Of a DNA stretch of 54,672 bases, positions 42,872 to 51,718 are shown one piece after another. The notes under the pieces were generated by a model, which saw only the letters and a list, made by a program, of their open reading frames with translations, did no database searches and was not told the DNA's origin. Position 1 is the stretch's first letter. The number at the start of each line of letters is the position of its first letter. The position numbers and the translations under genes were made by a program. Where the stretch lies: positions 1-54,672 of the forward strand of contig JAISPL010000015.1 in NCBI GenBank assembly GCA_031274925.1, in the 5' to 3' direction. Source of the DNA: Syntrophobacterales bacterium (GTDB lineage Bacteria; Desulfobacterota; Syntrophorhabdia; Syntrophorhabdales; Syntrophorhabdaceae).

Positions 42872-43125
42872 AGAGACACTCCAACTTCCTGGATTCGGGG
42901 TCGGTAATACTTTCGGACGGCTTTGTCACATTTTATTCGCCATCTCATAGGGAAAATGAGGTATCAGTATTTACCTGCCACCGCGGATACCGATCTTCTC
43001 TTCTCTTAGAAGTCTCTCCGGGAACAGAGGACAGACCGACAGACCACGGTGACGCTTCTTACGGACGAGGTACCGACAGGACCGGATACGTTCCGGCCAG
43101 ATGGATGACGATATAAGGTTCTTCT

Positions 43126-46100
43126 ATGTATAATCCTGGCAAGAATGGGTTCATTTACCTAAAAGGGAAAATCGGTTCGTTCGTCTCTTTCTTTCTCTCC
43201 CGCATCGACCGCAAGACGGTGCTCTTTTATGAGACAGATGGTGAAGCGCTGTTACTGAAAGAGGAACTGGAGTTTTTCACAGGAAGAGATGTCCATCTTT
43301 TCCCTCCGTATTCGAATAAAGTATTCGAAAAAGAGGATGAAATGAAGAGGACAGGTTTCCTCTCGCACCTGGCCTCGGATGATGCTTTTTTCGGACTGTT
43401 TCCCTATAGCGCCATAAACCATCCTTTGAGTCCCGTTCAGGCATTTGAGGACCAAAAGAGACAGATCAGCTTCGGCGATACAGTCTTTCGGGAAGACCTC
43501 ATTCAGCACCTCGACAAAATGGGATACGAACTTACGACTCTCGTGCGCGAGGAAGGGGAATACGCAAAAAGGGGCAGCATCGTAGACGCATTTCCTCCTT
43601 CTTATGGAAAGCCTGTGCGTATAGAGTTCCTGGGAGATGAGATCCTTTCTTTGCGCTCCTTTGATCCCCTTACACAAAGATCTCACGGGGAGCTGGAAAA
43701 ATGCAACCTCGTGCCGGTGAAGACCAACGGCGGAGAAGAAGCTGCTCTTTCCGATTACTTTGACGACAATATGGTCTTTGTCCATAAGGGGCTCCAAAAC
43801 CTCCTCCTGGTCGTAGAAAATGTGAATCATAAAGAGCAGTTGCGACAGCGATGTCTGTCAGGTCTCAATATTAATGTGTCCGGCATTGAAGGCGATGAGT
43901 CCGACACATTGATTGAGGCGGTTTCGAATGAAGACCTCAGACTGCTCCTTGAAACAAAAAAGAGTGAAATGTTCAGGATCCTTTCGGAAAAGATGACAAG
44001 AGAGTGGCATAAATACCGGTACGTCTATATTTTTGCCAGCAGCATGCGCCAGGGGGAGCGGCTCAGGGATATTTTCAAGAACTATGGCATTTCTCTACCT
44101 ATATTGAATGCCATCTCTTTTTCGACACGAGAAAGGGAGAGTGGCATAGTAATAGGGCCTCTAAGGAGAGGATTCAGGACATCAGATATCGTTCTCCTCA
44201 CCGAAGAAGATATCGTAGGCCCGAAGAAAAGGGTGGTCAAAAAGCGGAAAAGCAACGGTATCGATGAGTTTATTACTTCTTTCAAGGACCTCCAAACAGG
44301 TGAATGGGTGGTCCATGTAGAGCACGGCATTGGAGTTTACAAGGGACTTACTGAGTTAAAAGTCGCGGGGTATACCAAGGATTTTCTTCAAATAGAGTAT
44401 CAGGATAGCGATAAGCTGTACGTTCCCATTGATGACCTTCATCTGGTGCAGAAATTTATTGGCGGCGAGAAGGCCAAACCGAAGATCGATAGACTCGGAT
44501 CACAATCCTGGAAAACGACGAAAAGGAAAGTCAGAAAACAGGTAGAAGACATCGCCAAAGAACTTCTCGAAATTTATGCAGAGAGGGAAATGGCTGAAGG
44601 CTATGCGTATCCACCTGAGGATGAGCTTTTCAGAGAAATGGAGTCCCGGTTTGAGTTTGAAGAGACGGAAGGGCAGTCCGAAGCCATCGAGGCTGTTCTC
44701 AATGATCTGAAGAGCGCAAAGCCGATGGACCGTGTCATATGTGGAGATGTAGGATTTGGAAAAACGGAGGTGGCCATCAGGGCATCTTTTAAAGTCGTCA
44801 TCGAAAACCGGCAGGTAGCCCTTCTCGTTCCTACCACGATCCTCGCCCAGCAACATTTCAAAACTTTTCAGGGAAGATTCGTCGATTACCCGATAAACAT
44901 CGAAATGTTAAGCAGATTCAGGTCCAGAGAAGAGCAAAAACACATCGTGGAGAGAGTAAAGAAGGGTTCAGTAGATATTATAATAGGCACACATCGGCTG
45001 CTCCAGAAAGACCTCGCCTTCCGGGATCTTGGTCTCCTGATAATCGACGAAGAACACAGGTTCGGCGTGAAACATAAGGAATTGTTGAAACAGGCAAGAA
45101 AGAACGTGGATGTCCTTACTCTGAGCGCAACACCAATTCCGAGGACTCTCTACATGGCAACATCCGGCATAAGAGATCTGAGTGTTATCAATACCCCGCC
45201 CCTCGACAGGTTAGCGGTGAAGACTTCTGTGGTCAAGTTCAAGGACAACCTGATCCACAAGGCTGTGATGAAGGAGTTGGAGCGAGGGGGACAAGTGTTC
45301 TTCGTCCACAATTTCATTCATAATATAGGGGTCGTGCACAACCACTTGTCGAAACTCGTCCCTGATGCGAGAATTGTCGTGGCTCACGGCAGGATGGACG
45401 GCAAGACCCTTGAAAAGATCATGTTCGACTTCATCGATCGGAAATATGATATCCTCCTCTCGACCAATATCATTGAGTCCGGCCTCGACATTTCTAACGT
45501 GAATACCATATTCATCAATAACGCCCACAAGATGGGCCTTGCCGAATTATACCAATTGAGAGGCAGGGTCGGAAGGAGCACAAAGCAGGCATATGCGTAC
45601 CTACTGGTCCCAAAAGATGAAACCCTGAAAAAGGATTCGCTTCTCAGACTCAAAATCATTGAGGAGTTATCGGAGCTCGGCTCAGGCTTCCATGTGGCAA
45701 ATTACGACCTTGAGATAAGGGGGGCGGGCAACCTTCTGGGAAAGGAACAGTCGGGCAATATAAATCTTATAGGCTTTGAGCTCTATTGTCTCATGCTTGA
45801 GGACGCCATCACCAACCTCAAACATGAGGGGACCGGGGTCCGGCGCGAAGAGGAAATCGTACCGGAAATCAACATCCCCGTCGATGCATTCATCCCCGAC
45901 ACGTATATTGAAGACCCTGCCCAAAAACTCCTCATATACAAAAGACTCTCCAAAGTGCGAAGCGGGTCTGAGCTCATAGAGATGGAAAACGAGTTAAAAG
46001 ACCGATATGGTGAAGTTCCGGGACCACTCGAAAATCTTCTGGAAATCATTTCTCTCAAGGCTCTCCTATTCCATTTGAAAATCAAGAAGATAGAACATTC

Positions 46101-46293
46101 CTCAAAACAGTTCATGCTTCACGTCACGGAACGCACACCCATCAACATGGAAAATCTGCTTCATCTCGTGAGAGAGGGAAAAGAGAAGATCAAGCTTCTT
46201 CCTGACGGAAGGATTATAATCGAAACGGAAAAGAAGGGCCGTGACGCAATTGTGTTCACCAGAAACATATTGATGCGTATTGTTACAATATGA
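43126..46293 (+). CDS. mfd: Transcription-repair coupling factor
   Basis: It displaces RNA polymerase stalled at DNA damage and recruits UvrA. It has 1055 residues (E. coli 1148). The N-terminal UvrB-homology part (about 1-330) includes YEFTTLV-like EGEYAKRGSIVDAFPP; the polymerase-interacting CarD-like domain follows (GEWVVHVEHGIGVYKGL, about 393-410); then the translocase with Walker A GDVGFGKTE (about 539-547), DEEH (about 641), SATPIPRTLYM and RGRVGRS; and the C-terminal TRCF domain. All motifs look intact. A G-poor site with GGTTC precedes the ATG. mfd followed by PpiC/SurA genes and pdxA is a familiar deltaproteobacterial order. Confidence 0.96.
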   Translation: MYNPGKNGFIYLKGKIGSFVSFFLSRIDRKTVLFYETDGEALLLKEELEFFTGRDVHLFPPYSNKVFEKEDEMKRTGFLSHLASDDAFFGLFPYSAINHPLSPVQAFEDQKRQISFGDTVFREDLIQHLDKMGYELTTLVREEGEYAKRGSIVDAFPPSYGKPVRIEFLGDEILSLRSFDPLTQRSHGELEKCNLVPVKTNGGEEAALSDYFDDNMVFVHKGLQNLLLVVENVNHKEQLRQRCLSGLNINVSGIEGDESDTLIEAVSNEDLRLLLETKKSEMFRILSEKMTREWHKYRYVYIFASSMRQGERLRDIFKNYGISLPILNAISFSTRERESGIVIGPLRRGFRTSDIVLLTEEDIVGPKKRVVKKRKSNGIDEFITSFKDLQTGEWVVHVEHGIGVYKGLTELKVAGYTKDFLQIEYQDSDKLYVPIDDLHLVQKFIGGEKAKPKIDRLGSQSWKTTKRKVRKQVEDIAKELLEIYAEREMAEGYAYPPEDELFREMESRFEFEETEGQSEAIEAVLNDLKSAKPMDRVICGDVGFGKTEVAIRASFKVVIENRQVALLVPTTILAQQHFKTFQGRFVDYPINIEMLSRFRSREEQKHIVERVKKGSVDIIIGTHRLLQKDLAFRDLGLLIIDEEHRFGVKHKELLKQARKNVDVLTLSATPIPRTLYMATSGIRDLSVINTPPLDRLAVKTSVVKFKDNLIHKAVMKELERGGQVFFVHNFIHNIGVVHNHLSKLVPDARIVVAHGRMDGKTLEKIMFDFIDRKYDILLSTNIIESGLDISNVNTIFINNAHKMGLAELYQLRGRVGRSTKQAYAYLLVPKDETLKKDSLLRLKIIEELSELGSGFHVANYDLEIRGAGNLLGKEQSGNINLIGFELYCLMLEDAITNLKHEGTGVRREEEIVPEINIPVDAFIPDTYIEDPAQKLLIYKRLSKVRSGSELIEMENELKDRYGEVPGPLENLLEIISLKALLFHLKIKKIEHSSKQFMLHVTERTPINMENLLHLVREGKEKIKLLPDGRIIIETEKKGRDAIVFTRNILMRIVTI

Positions 46294-46299
46294 TATAAT
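46270..46299 (+). promoter_or_regulatory. Promoter for ppiC-surA-pdxA-rarA
   Basis: TTGATG (46270-46275), 18-base spacer, TATAAT (46294-46299), lying across the mfd stop and 111 bases before the ppiC start. Confidence 0.55.
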
Positions 46300-46410
46300 A
46301 AATGGGAAATTTGAATAAAAATGAGCTGCAAGGACAAATGCACTTTTCGATTTCCCTCGTCATGACAAAATCTTGCAGCCAAAAAGACTTCAAAGGGATG
46401 GGGTGAGTAG

Positions 46411-47433
46411 ATGAAAAAGATTTGTATTCTTCTGTGCGCAGTGTTGCTTATATTTTCATGTTCTAAGAAAGAGGACGGGAAGGTTCTTGTGACAATTGAC
46501 GGAGAAAAAATCACTCTCAATGAGTTCAACAATGCGCTCGACAAGATACCTATGAATATGAAAATGCTTGTCGCTACAGAAAGCGGCAAGAGAACCTATC
46601 TTGACAATTTTATTACCAAAAGACTGCTTCTCAGGGAGGCCAAGAAAGAGAAAATGGACAGCGACAAGGAATTCCTTGAAAGACTTGGGGAGATTAGAGA
46701 TCAGCTCCTCATGGAATCCTTGCTGAAAAAGAAACTCACCCTTGAGGGAAAGGTGACCGATGAGGACTTAAAGCAATACTACGCCTCTCACAAGGAAGAA
46801 TTCAAAAAAGAAGGTGAGATCAATACAAGGCATATTCTCCTGAAGACGGAAGACGAGGCTAAGCAGATACTTGTCAGACTTCAAAAGGGAGAAGACTTTA
46901 TCGAACTTGCCAAACGATATTCTATTGATCCCAACGCGAAAGCATCCGGCGGAGAAATAGGATTTCACCCCAGAGGGTCCCTTCTCCCAGAATACGAGGC
47001 CCAGGCTCTGAAATTGAAAAAAATTGGACAGATAAGTGGTATCGTCAAGACCAAGTTTGGCTACCATATTATACAGCTGGAAGGTATAAAACCGTCGGCT
47101 TACGTGCCCTTCGACGAGGTCAAGGAATTTGCAAAACAGCAGATGGGGCAGGAAAAACAAAAAGAGCTTTTCGAACAGTATGTTCAAGACCTCAAGAAAT
47201 CCTCAAAAATAACGATAAACGAGTTGCTGCTGAAGACTGAAGATAAGCCTAAGGCGACATCGCCTAGCGAGAAACCGGAGACAAAACTAGAAGAAACCGC
47301 CGGGCCTCAGAATGAAGAAACAAAACCAGTGGCTAAAGAAGATAACCAGGCGGAACAGAAGAAAGACGCGGCGAAGTCTGAAGGCAAGCAGGAAAAGTCT
47401 GCAGTGAAGGAGGAAGGACAACTAAAAAAATGA
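46411..47433 (+). CDS. ppiC: Parvulin-type peptidyl-prolyl isomerase lipoprotein
   Basis: A periplasmic, membrane-anchored foldase for secreted proteins. It has 340 residues. A lipoprotein signal ends at LIFSC, with Cys17 as the lipidation site; the next residues SKK favour outer- or inner-membrane retention that cannot be decided. A SurA-N-like helical part covers about 30-120, and one parvulin domain about 135-230 (INTRHILLKTEDEA, GEDFIELAKRYS, GGEIGFHPRGSLLPEYEAQA, TKFGYHIIQLE). The last 70 residues are a Lys/Glu/Pro-rich disordered tail (KPETKLEE, KEDNQAEQKK). GGGGTG precedes the ATG. It overlaps the next gene by four bases. Confidence 0.93.
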   Translation: MKKICILLCAVLLIFSCSKKEDGKVLVTIDGEKITLNEFNNALDKIPMNMKMLVATESGKRTYLDNFITKRLLLREAKKEKMDSDKEFLERLGEIRDQLLMESLLKKKLTLEGKVTDEDLKQYYASHKEEFKKEGEINTRHILLKTEDEAKQILVRLQKGEDFIELAKRYSIDPNAKASGGEIGFHPRGSLLPEYEAQALKLKKIGQISGIVKTKFGYHIIQLEGIKPSAYVPFDEVKEFAKQQMGQEKQKELFEQYVQDLKKSSKITINELLLKTEDKPKATSPSEKPETKLEETAGPQNEETKPVAKEDNQAEQKKDAAKSEGKQEKSAVKEEGQLKK

Positions 47434-48356
47434 GTATTCTCTTATCGGTCTTCATAGCTCTTTCTCTGTTTTGGCCTGCCTTGTCCCAAGGAGAGGTAAT
47501 AGATAGGGTGGTAGCAATCGTAAACGATGATATTATTACGCTCAAGGAGACCGAAAAATACGTTCCTATCGAGAAAAAAGACAAATTCGTGTCGATAAAC
47601 GAATACCTGCAGGGCCTGAGACTGAAGGAAAAAATGGATTTCATGATTGACGACTTGCTTATCAGGCAGCAGGCAAAAAAACTGAACGTTTTTGTATCAG
47701 ATAAAGACGCCGATGCCATAGTAGACAATATAAAAAAGCAGCACCTTATCACGGAAGAGGATCTGAAGCAGCAGTTGGCAAAAGAACATATCAATTACAC
47801 TGATTTTTATGAAGGCTTGAAATCGAATCTTCTTCGCACGAGAGTCCTTACGCGTATCATTTCCCCTGACGTGACCATCACGGAAGCAGATTTGAAAGAT
47901 TACTACAACAAACACCTGGATGAATTCAAAGATGAAGACTACAAGTTGCAGCATATTTTTATATCAGGGAAAAGATCTGATATAAAGGACCGAGCCATAC
48001 GAGCATACAACCTCCTTAAAGAAGGAGAGTCTTTTGAGGCAGTGGCCAAGGAGTTCTCGGACGACCCGTCAGCCGATAATGGCGGCGATATAGGGTTTGT
48101 CCGGAAAGAAGATCTTGTCCCTGAATTCAGGGGAGCAGTCACTTTTCTCACCCCGGGAACATACAGCAAGATCGTACAGTCGGCATACGGAGTCCATATC
48201 CTGAAGCTTATTGAGGTGAAGGCCGGCGGCACATTACCCTACGAGGCAGTCAAGGTACAGATTCAGGAAAAGATCGTTTCAGATTTGTCCCAGAAGAGAT
48301 ATAAAGAATTTATCGAAAAGTTAAGAAAATCATCCTATATTGAGGTAAAGATCTGA
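47430..48356 (+). CDS. surA: SurA-like periplasmic chaperone / PPIase
   Basis: It helps outer-membrane proteins such as LptD fold. It has 308 residues (E. coli SurA 428), with one parvulin domain instead of two. A signal peptide covers about 1-21 (PALSQG). The N-terminal chaperone helices follow (VIDRVVAIVNDDIITLKE, then LLIRQQAKKL), the parvulin domain is at about 170-270 (YKLQHIFISGKR, GDIGFVRKEDLVPEFRGAV, SAYGVHILKL), and a C-terminal helix returns to the chaperone core. It is translationally coupled to ppiC by ATGA overlap. Its stop TGA lies inside the probable CTG start region of pdxA. Confidence 0.93.
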   Translation: MSILLSVFIALSLFWPALSQGEVIDRVVAIVNDDIITLKETEKYVPIEKKDKFVSINEYLQGLRLKEKMDFMIDDLLIRQQAKKLNVFVSDKDADAIVDNIKKQHLITEEDLKQQLAKEHINYTDFYEGLKSNLLRTRVLTRIISPDVTITEADLKDYYNKHLDEFKDEDYKLQHIFISGKRSDIKDRAIRAYNLLKEGESFEAVAKEFSDDPSADNGGDIGFVRKEDLVPEFRGAVTFLTPGTYSKIVQSAYGVHILKLIEVKAGGTLPYEAVKVQIQEKIVSDLSQKRYKEFIEKLRKSSYIEVKI

Positions 48357-49312
48357 AAAGGATCGCGATCACGATGGGAGACCCCGCCGGCATAGGCGGA
48401 GAAATCATTCTGAAATCTTTACCCCATCTCCGTAAAGACAGCATCCCCGTTGTGATCGGGGATTTTATTGCAATGAAAGCCCACGCCGGCTCCATTTTTG
48501 GTGATACCGCCCTTCCGTTCAAGGATTTCGGAGAGGGCCGCACCGGTGACGCAGAATTCATAGACTTATCGCTTATTGACAAAATAGAATTCGGCACAAT
48601 CAGTGCAATGTATGGTGAAGCTTCCTACAAATATGTCATCGAAGCTCTCAAGTATGTCTTTTCCGGAGAAGTTGCCGCAGTTGTTACCTGCCCGATAAGC
48701 AAGGCCGCCCTTCGCTTGGCCGACGTTCCTTTTGCAGGCCATACCGAACTTCTCGCTCATTACGGCGGTACAGAAGAGTATGTCATGATGATGGCAAACA
48801 GGGATATGAGGGTCTCCCTCGCAACAATCCACATTCCCTTAAAAGATGTGCCGGAAGCACTGAACGCCAATGAGATCCTGAAAACAATCTCTATAACTCA
48901 CCGTTCGCTGAAAGAATATTTCGGCATCAAGAACCCCTCCCTGAAAGTCTGCGGCCTAAATCCACACGCAGGGGAACAGGGTTCCATAGGCGTCGAGGAG
49001 AAGTTTATAGAAAAAGCCGTTACATTCGCACAATCCCAGGGCATTGATGTAAGCGGTCCTTTTTCGGCGGACACCCTTTTCTACCATAAGGATTGCGATG
49101 CCTTTGTAGCCATGTACCATGATCAGGGACTTATTCCGATAAAGACCGTCGATTTTGCAGGAACCGTGAATATTACGTTGGGACTTCCCTTCATACGTAC
49201 CTCTCCTGGCCATGGCACAGGTTTCGATATTGCAAGCAAAGGGCTAGCAGACCCAACCAGTCTGGTAAGGGCCTACCGTATGGCCGAGAAAATGATAACC
49301 CGCCTCGATTAG
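48353..49312 (+). CDS. pdxA: 4-hydroxythreonine-4-phosphate dehydrogenase, probable CTG start
   Basis: It oxidises 4-phosphohydroxy-L-threonine in pyridoxal phosphate synthesis, with NAD+ and a divalent metal. Numbered from CTG at 48353 it has 319 residues (E. coli 329). Substrate residues His130-Thr131 (AGHTE) and metal ligands His160 (TIHIPL), His205 (NPHAGE) and His256 (MYHDQG) are all kept. The only ATG is at 48374, inside IAITMGDPAGIG; starting there would remove the first beta strand that all PdxA proteins have. The in-frame CTG at 48353 gives LKRIAITMGD and overlaps the surA stop (CTGA), so a CTG start coupled to surA is proposed. GGEI replaces the usual GPEI after AGI. Confidence 0.9.
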   Translation: MKRIAITMGDPAGIGGEIILKSLPHLRKDSIPVVIGDFIAMKAHAGSIFGDTALPFKDFGEGRTGDAEFIDLSLIDKIEFGTISAMYGEASYKYVIEALKYVFSGEVAAVVTCPISKAALRLADVPFAGHTELLAHYGGTEEYVMMMANRDMRVSLATIHIPLKDVPEALNANEILKTISITHRSLKEYFGIKNPSLKVCGLNPHAGEQGSIGVEEKFIEKAVTFAQSQGIDVSGPFSADTLFYHKDCDAFVAMYHDQGLIPIKTVDFAGTVNITLGLPFIRTSPGHGTGFDIASKGLADPTSLVRAYRMAEKMITRLD

Positions 49313-49321
49313 AGGATTTCT

Positions 49322-50629
49322 ATGGATTTATTCGACTATATCCCACCCGATCAACCGACTGGAAAACCGCTTGCAGATAGGATGCGGCCGCGGACTCTGG
49401 AAGATTTCATGGGGCAAGAGCATATTCTCGGAGAGGGCAGATTGCTCAGACGCCTCCTTGAAAAAGGAGATATACCATCCATGATACTCTGGGGACCGAG
49501 CGGCGTAGGGAAAACGACTTTGGGATGGTTGATGGGACGCTACATGAAACTCCCCTTCATCACCCTGAGTGCCGTAAGTATCGGCATCAAAGAGGTGAAA
49601 GAAGTAATCCGGAAATCCAAGTTCCATAAGATCATCCTTTTTATCGATGAATTTCACAGATTCAATAAACTTCAGCAAGATACATTCCTCCCTCACGTTG
49701 AAAACGGGGACATTACCCTCATCGGCGCAACCACGGAAAATCCCTCTTTCGAAATCATTGCCCCCCTTCTTTCAAGGATGAGGGTACTTACCCTTAATCC
49801 TCTGACGAAGGATGACGTGACGGCAATTCTCAGAAGAACATTGAAGGATGATCAGGAGCTTAAGACCGCCTCTCTTTGGATAGAAGAAGATGTCATTTCG
49901 GAGATTGCAGCCCTTTCGAATGGAGACGCCCGAAGAGCCCTCAATCTTCTGGAGTTATGTTACATAATGGTACGAGAGACTGGCGAAAAAAAAGAGGGGA
50001 TCACTCACGCCATCGTGAAGGAGGCTTATCAGAAAAACATCGCCGTATACGACAAAAAGGGTGAAATGCACTATGACCTAATAAGCGCCCTTCACAAAAG
50101 TATGAGGGGTTCCGACCCAGACGCGGCCCTTTACTGGCTTACCCGAATGATTGAAGGAGGCGAAGACCCTCTTTACATACTGAGAAGGATGGTCCGGTTT
50201 GCCTCAGAAGATGTGGGCAATGCAGACCCTGCAGCTCTGACTCTTACCGTCTCGGCAATGGAGGCATTCAAATTTATCGGTCCTCCGGAGGGACTCTTGG
50301 CACTCGCACAGGCGTGCATTTATCTCTCCCTTTGCGAAAAAAGCAATGCGGTGTATGTTGCATACGGGGCTGTACGATCGGATATGAAGACTCTTTCTGA
50401 ATATCCTGTACCCATGCACATAAGGAATGCCCCAACGAAATTAATGAAGGAACTGGGCTACGGTCACGATTATCTATATCCTCATGATTTCGAGGATGCC
50501 ATCGTGAAACAGGATTACCTGCCTGAAGAACTACGGGGCAGGCAATACTACCATCCTACAGACAGAGGATACGAAAAGCAGTTAAAGGTATTTCTGGAAA
50601 AAGCAAGAAGAATGTTCAGAGGGGATTAG
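49322..50629 (+). CDS. rarA: Replication-associated recombination protein A
   Basis: This AAA+ ATPase (also called MgsA) acts at stalled replication forks. It has 435 residues. It begins MDLFDYIPPDQPTG, then PLADRMRPRTLEDFMGQEH; Walker A GPSGVGKTT is at residues 58-66, Walker B ILFIDEFHRF at about 101-110, sensor 1 GATTENPSF, and the arginine-finger and sensor 2 region NGDARRALNLLE. The C-terminal tetramerisation part with DPDAALYWLTRMIEGGEDP is typical. It lies 9 bases after pdxA and ends the ppiC-led operon. Confidence 0.96.
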   Translation: MDLFDYIPPDQPTGKPLADRMRPRTLEDFMGQEHILGEGRLLRRLLEKGDIPSMILWGPSGVGKTTLGWLMGRYMKLPFITLSAVSIGIKEVKEVIRKSKFHKIILFIDEFHRFNKLQQDTFLPHVENGDITLIGATTENPSFEIIAPLLSRMRVLTLNPLTKDDVTAILRRTLKDDQELKTASLWIEEDVISEIAALSNGDARRALNLLELCYIMVRETGEKKEGITHAIVKEAYQKNIAVYDKKGEMHYDLISALHKSMRGSDPDAALYWLTRMIEGGEDPLYILRRMVRFASEDVGNADPAALTLTVSAMEAFKFIGPPEGLLALAQACIYLSLCEKSNAVYVAYGAVRSDMKTLSEYPVPMHIRNAPTKLMKELGYGHDYLYPHDFEDAIVKQDYLPEELRGRQYYHPTDRGYEKQLKVFLEKARRMFRGD

Positions 50630-50890
50630 GCAGTGTCGACGCTTTCATCCGTCAAGGAGTCTATCGGCAAACCGATGTTAAAATTTAACATTATCGGCAT
50701 CGCATCCAAATTATATACTTGAAATATAAAAAATCTCAAATCGGTTAATGTCATGGCGGACGGCCAGATTCAGTTTCTCTTATCCTATTTGCTGGTTGGT
50801 ATGAAAATACTCTTTTTACCTTAAACGGGAATTTTTGCAGCATTCTTGCTGTCAAGAAAAGACAGACCGCGATTTTATGATTGACGTTGC
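50630..50890. other. Intergenic with small dyad
   Basis: No gene is seen. A 15-base dyad TGTTAAA-A-TTTAACA lies at 50676-50690 within a larger pairable stretch (CCGATG to CATTATCGG). It may be a weak terminator for rarA or an operator. Confidence 0.4.
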
Positions 50891-51718
50891 ATGGCGGGAA
50901 AATTTATTATTCTTTTTGATCAGTATAATCGGTACTTTTAGAAAGCGAGGTATCAGACTGACTTGGGTAAGCTCTTCGTCCCATACAGCAACGACTTTGA
51001 GATAAATTACGATACCATCGACTTTGAAAACTCACACAGGGTGGTGGAGATCTGGTAAAGATAAAGGAGATAGCCGAATTCGCCGAGGTCGATCCCTGTA
51101 CGGTTTCCGACCTCCTTCTCTGCCATAGCCAACGGCTCGTGAGTATTGTAGAGGCAAACGACGAGGTCTCTGTTGCCAGACGGGCGGCGGGAGGAACCGT
51201 CCTGGCCGCAATGGCGGCCTTGTCCGGCCGACCGGCCTTTGCGCTCATACAACCTCCGGGCCATCATGCCGGCTATGATTTTAACGGCGGCTTCTGTATT
51301 ATTTAACAACATGGTAATTGCCCTCAAGAAGCTGCTATCGGAAGGGCTCATCCGAAACGCTCTTGTCGTGGATATTGACCTTCACTATGGAAACGGAACT
51401 TTCGACATAGTCAAAGATGATGACAGGATTACTTTCAGGAATATTCTCGCTACCTCCAGAGAACAATTCTTTAAAATTTTTGGGGATGCACTTAAGGATG
51501 CTGCATCATTCGACCTCGTCGGGTGCTCAGCAGGGTTCGACACATATATAAAAGACTGGGGCGCCATGCTTCTCACTGATGATTACAGGAGGATAGGAAA
51601 TCTCCTCGTTTCATCGAATCCGCACGTCTTCTCCATTCTTGAGGGGGGCTACTACATAGAGGACCTTGGGATAAATGTCCTTTCATACCTGAAAGGCGTG
51701 CAGGAAGCTTGTTCATAA
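50891..51718 (+). pseudogene. Histone-deacetylase/acetoin-deacetylase-family gene broken by frameshifts
   Basis: The fold is recognisable but spread over two frames. From 50963: GKLFVPYSNDFEINYDT and ENSHRVVEI, ending at a TAA (51056). From about 51052 in the next frame: KIKEIAEFAEVDP, LLCHSQRLVSIVEAND and QPPGHHAGYDFNGGFC, ending at a TAA (51304). From 51302 back in the first frame: FNNMVIALKKLL, VVDIDLHYGNGT, CSAGFDTY and LEGGYY, to the stop at 51716-51718. Zinc ligands of the family (Asp and His in DIDLH, Asp in AGFD) and the paired His survive, but about 35-40 residues normally found between DRITF and the AGFD part are absent. An ATG at 50891 is in frame with the first segment but cut by a TAG at 50939. 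It looks inactive unless these are sequence errors. Confidence 0.75.
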
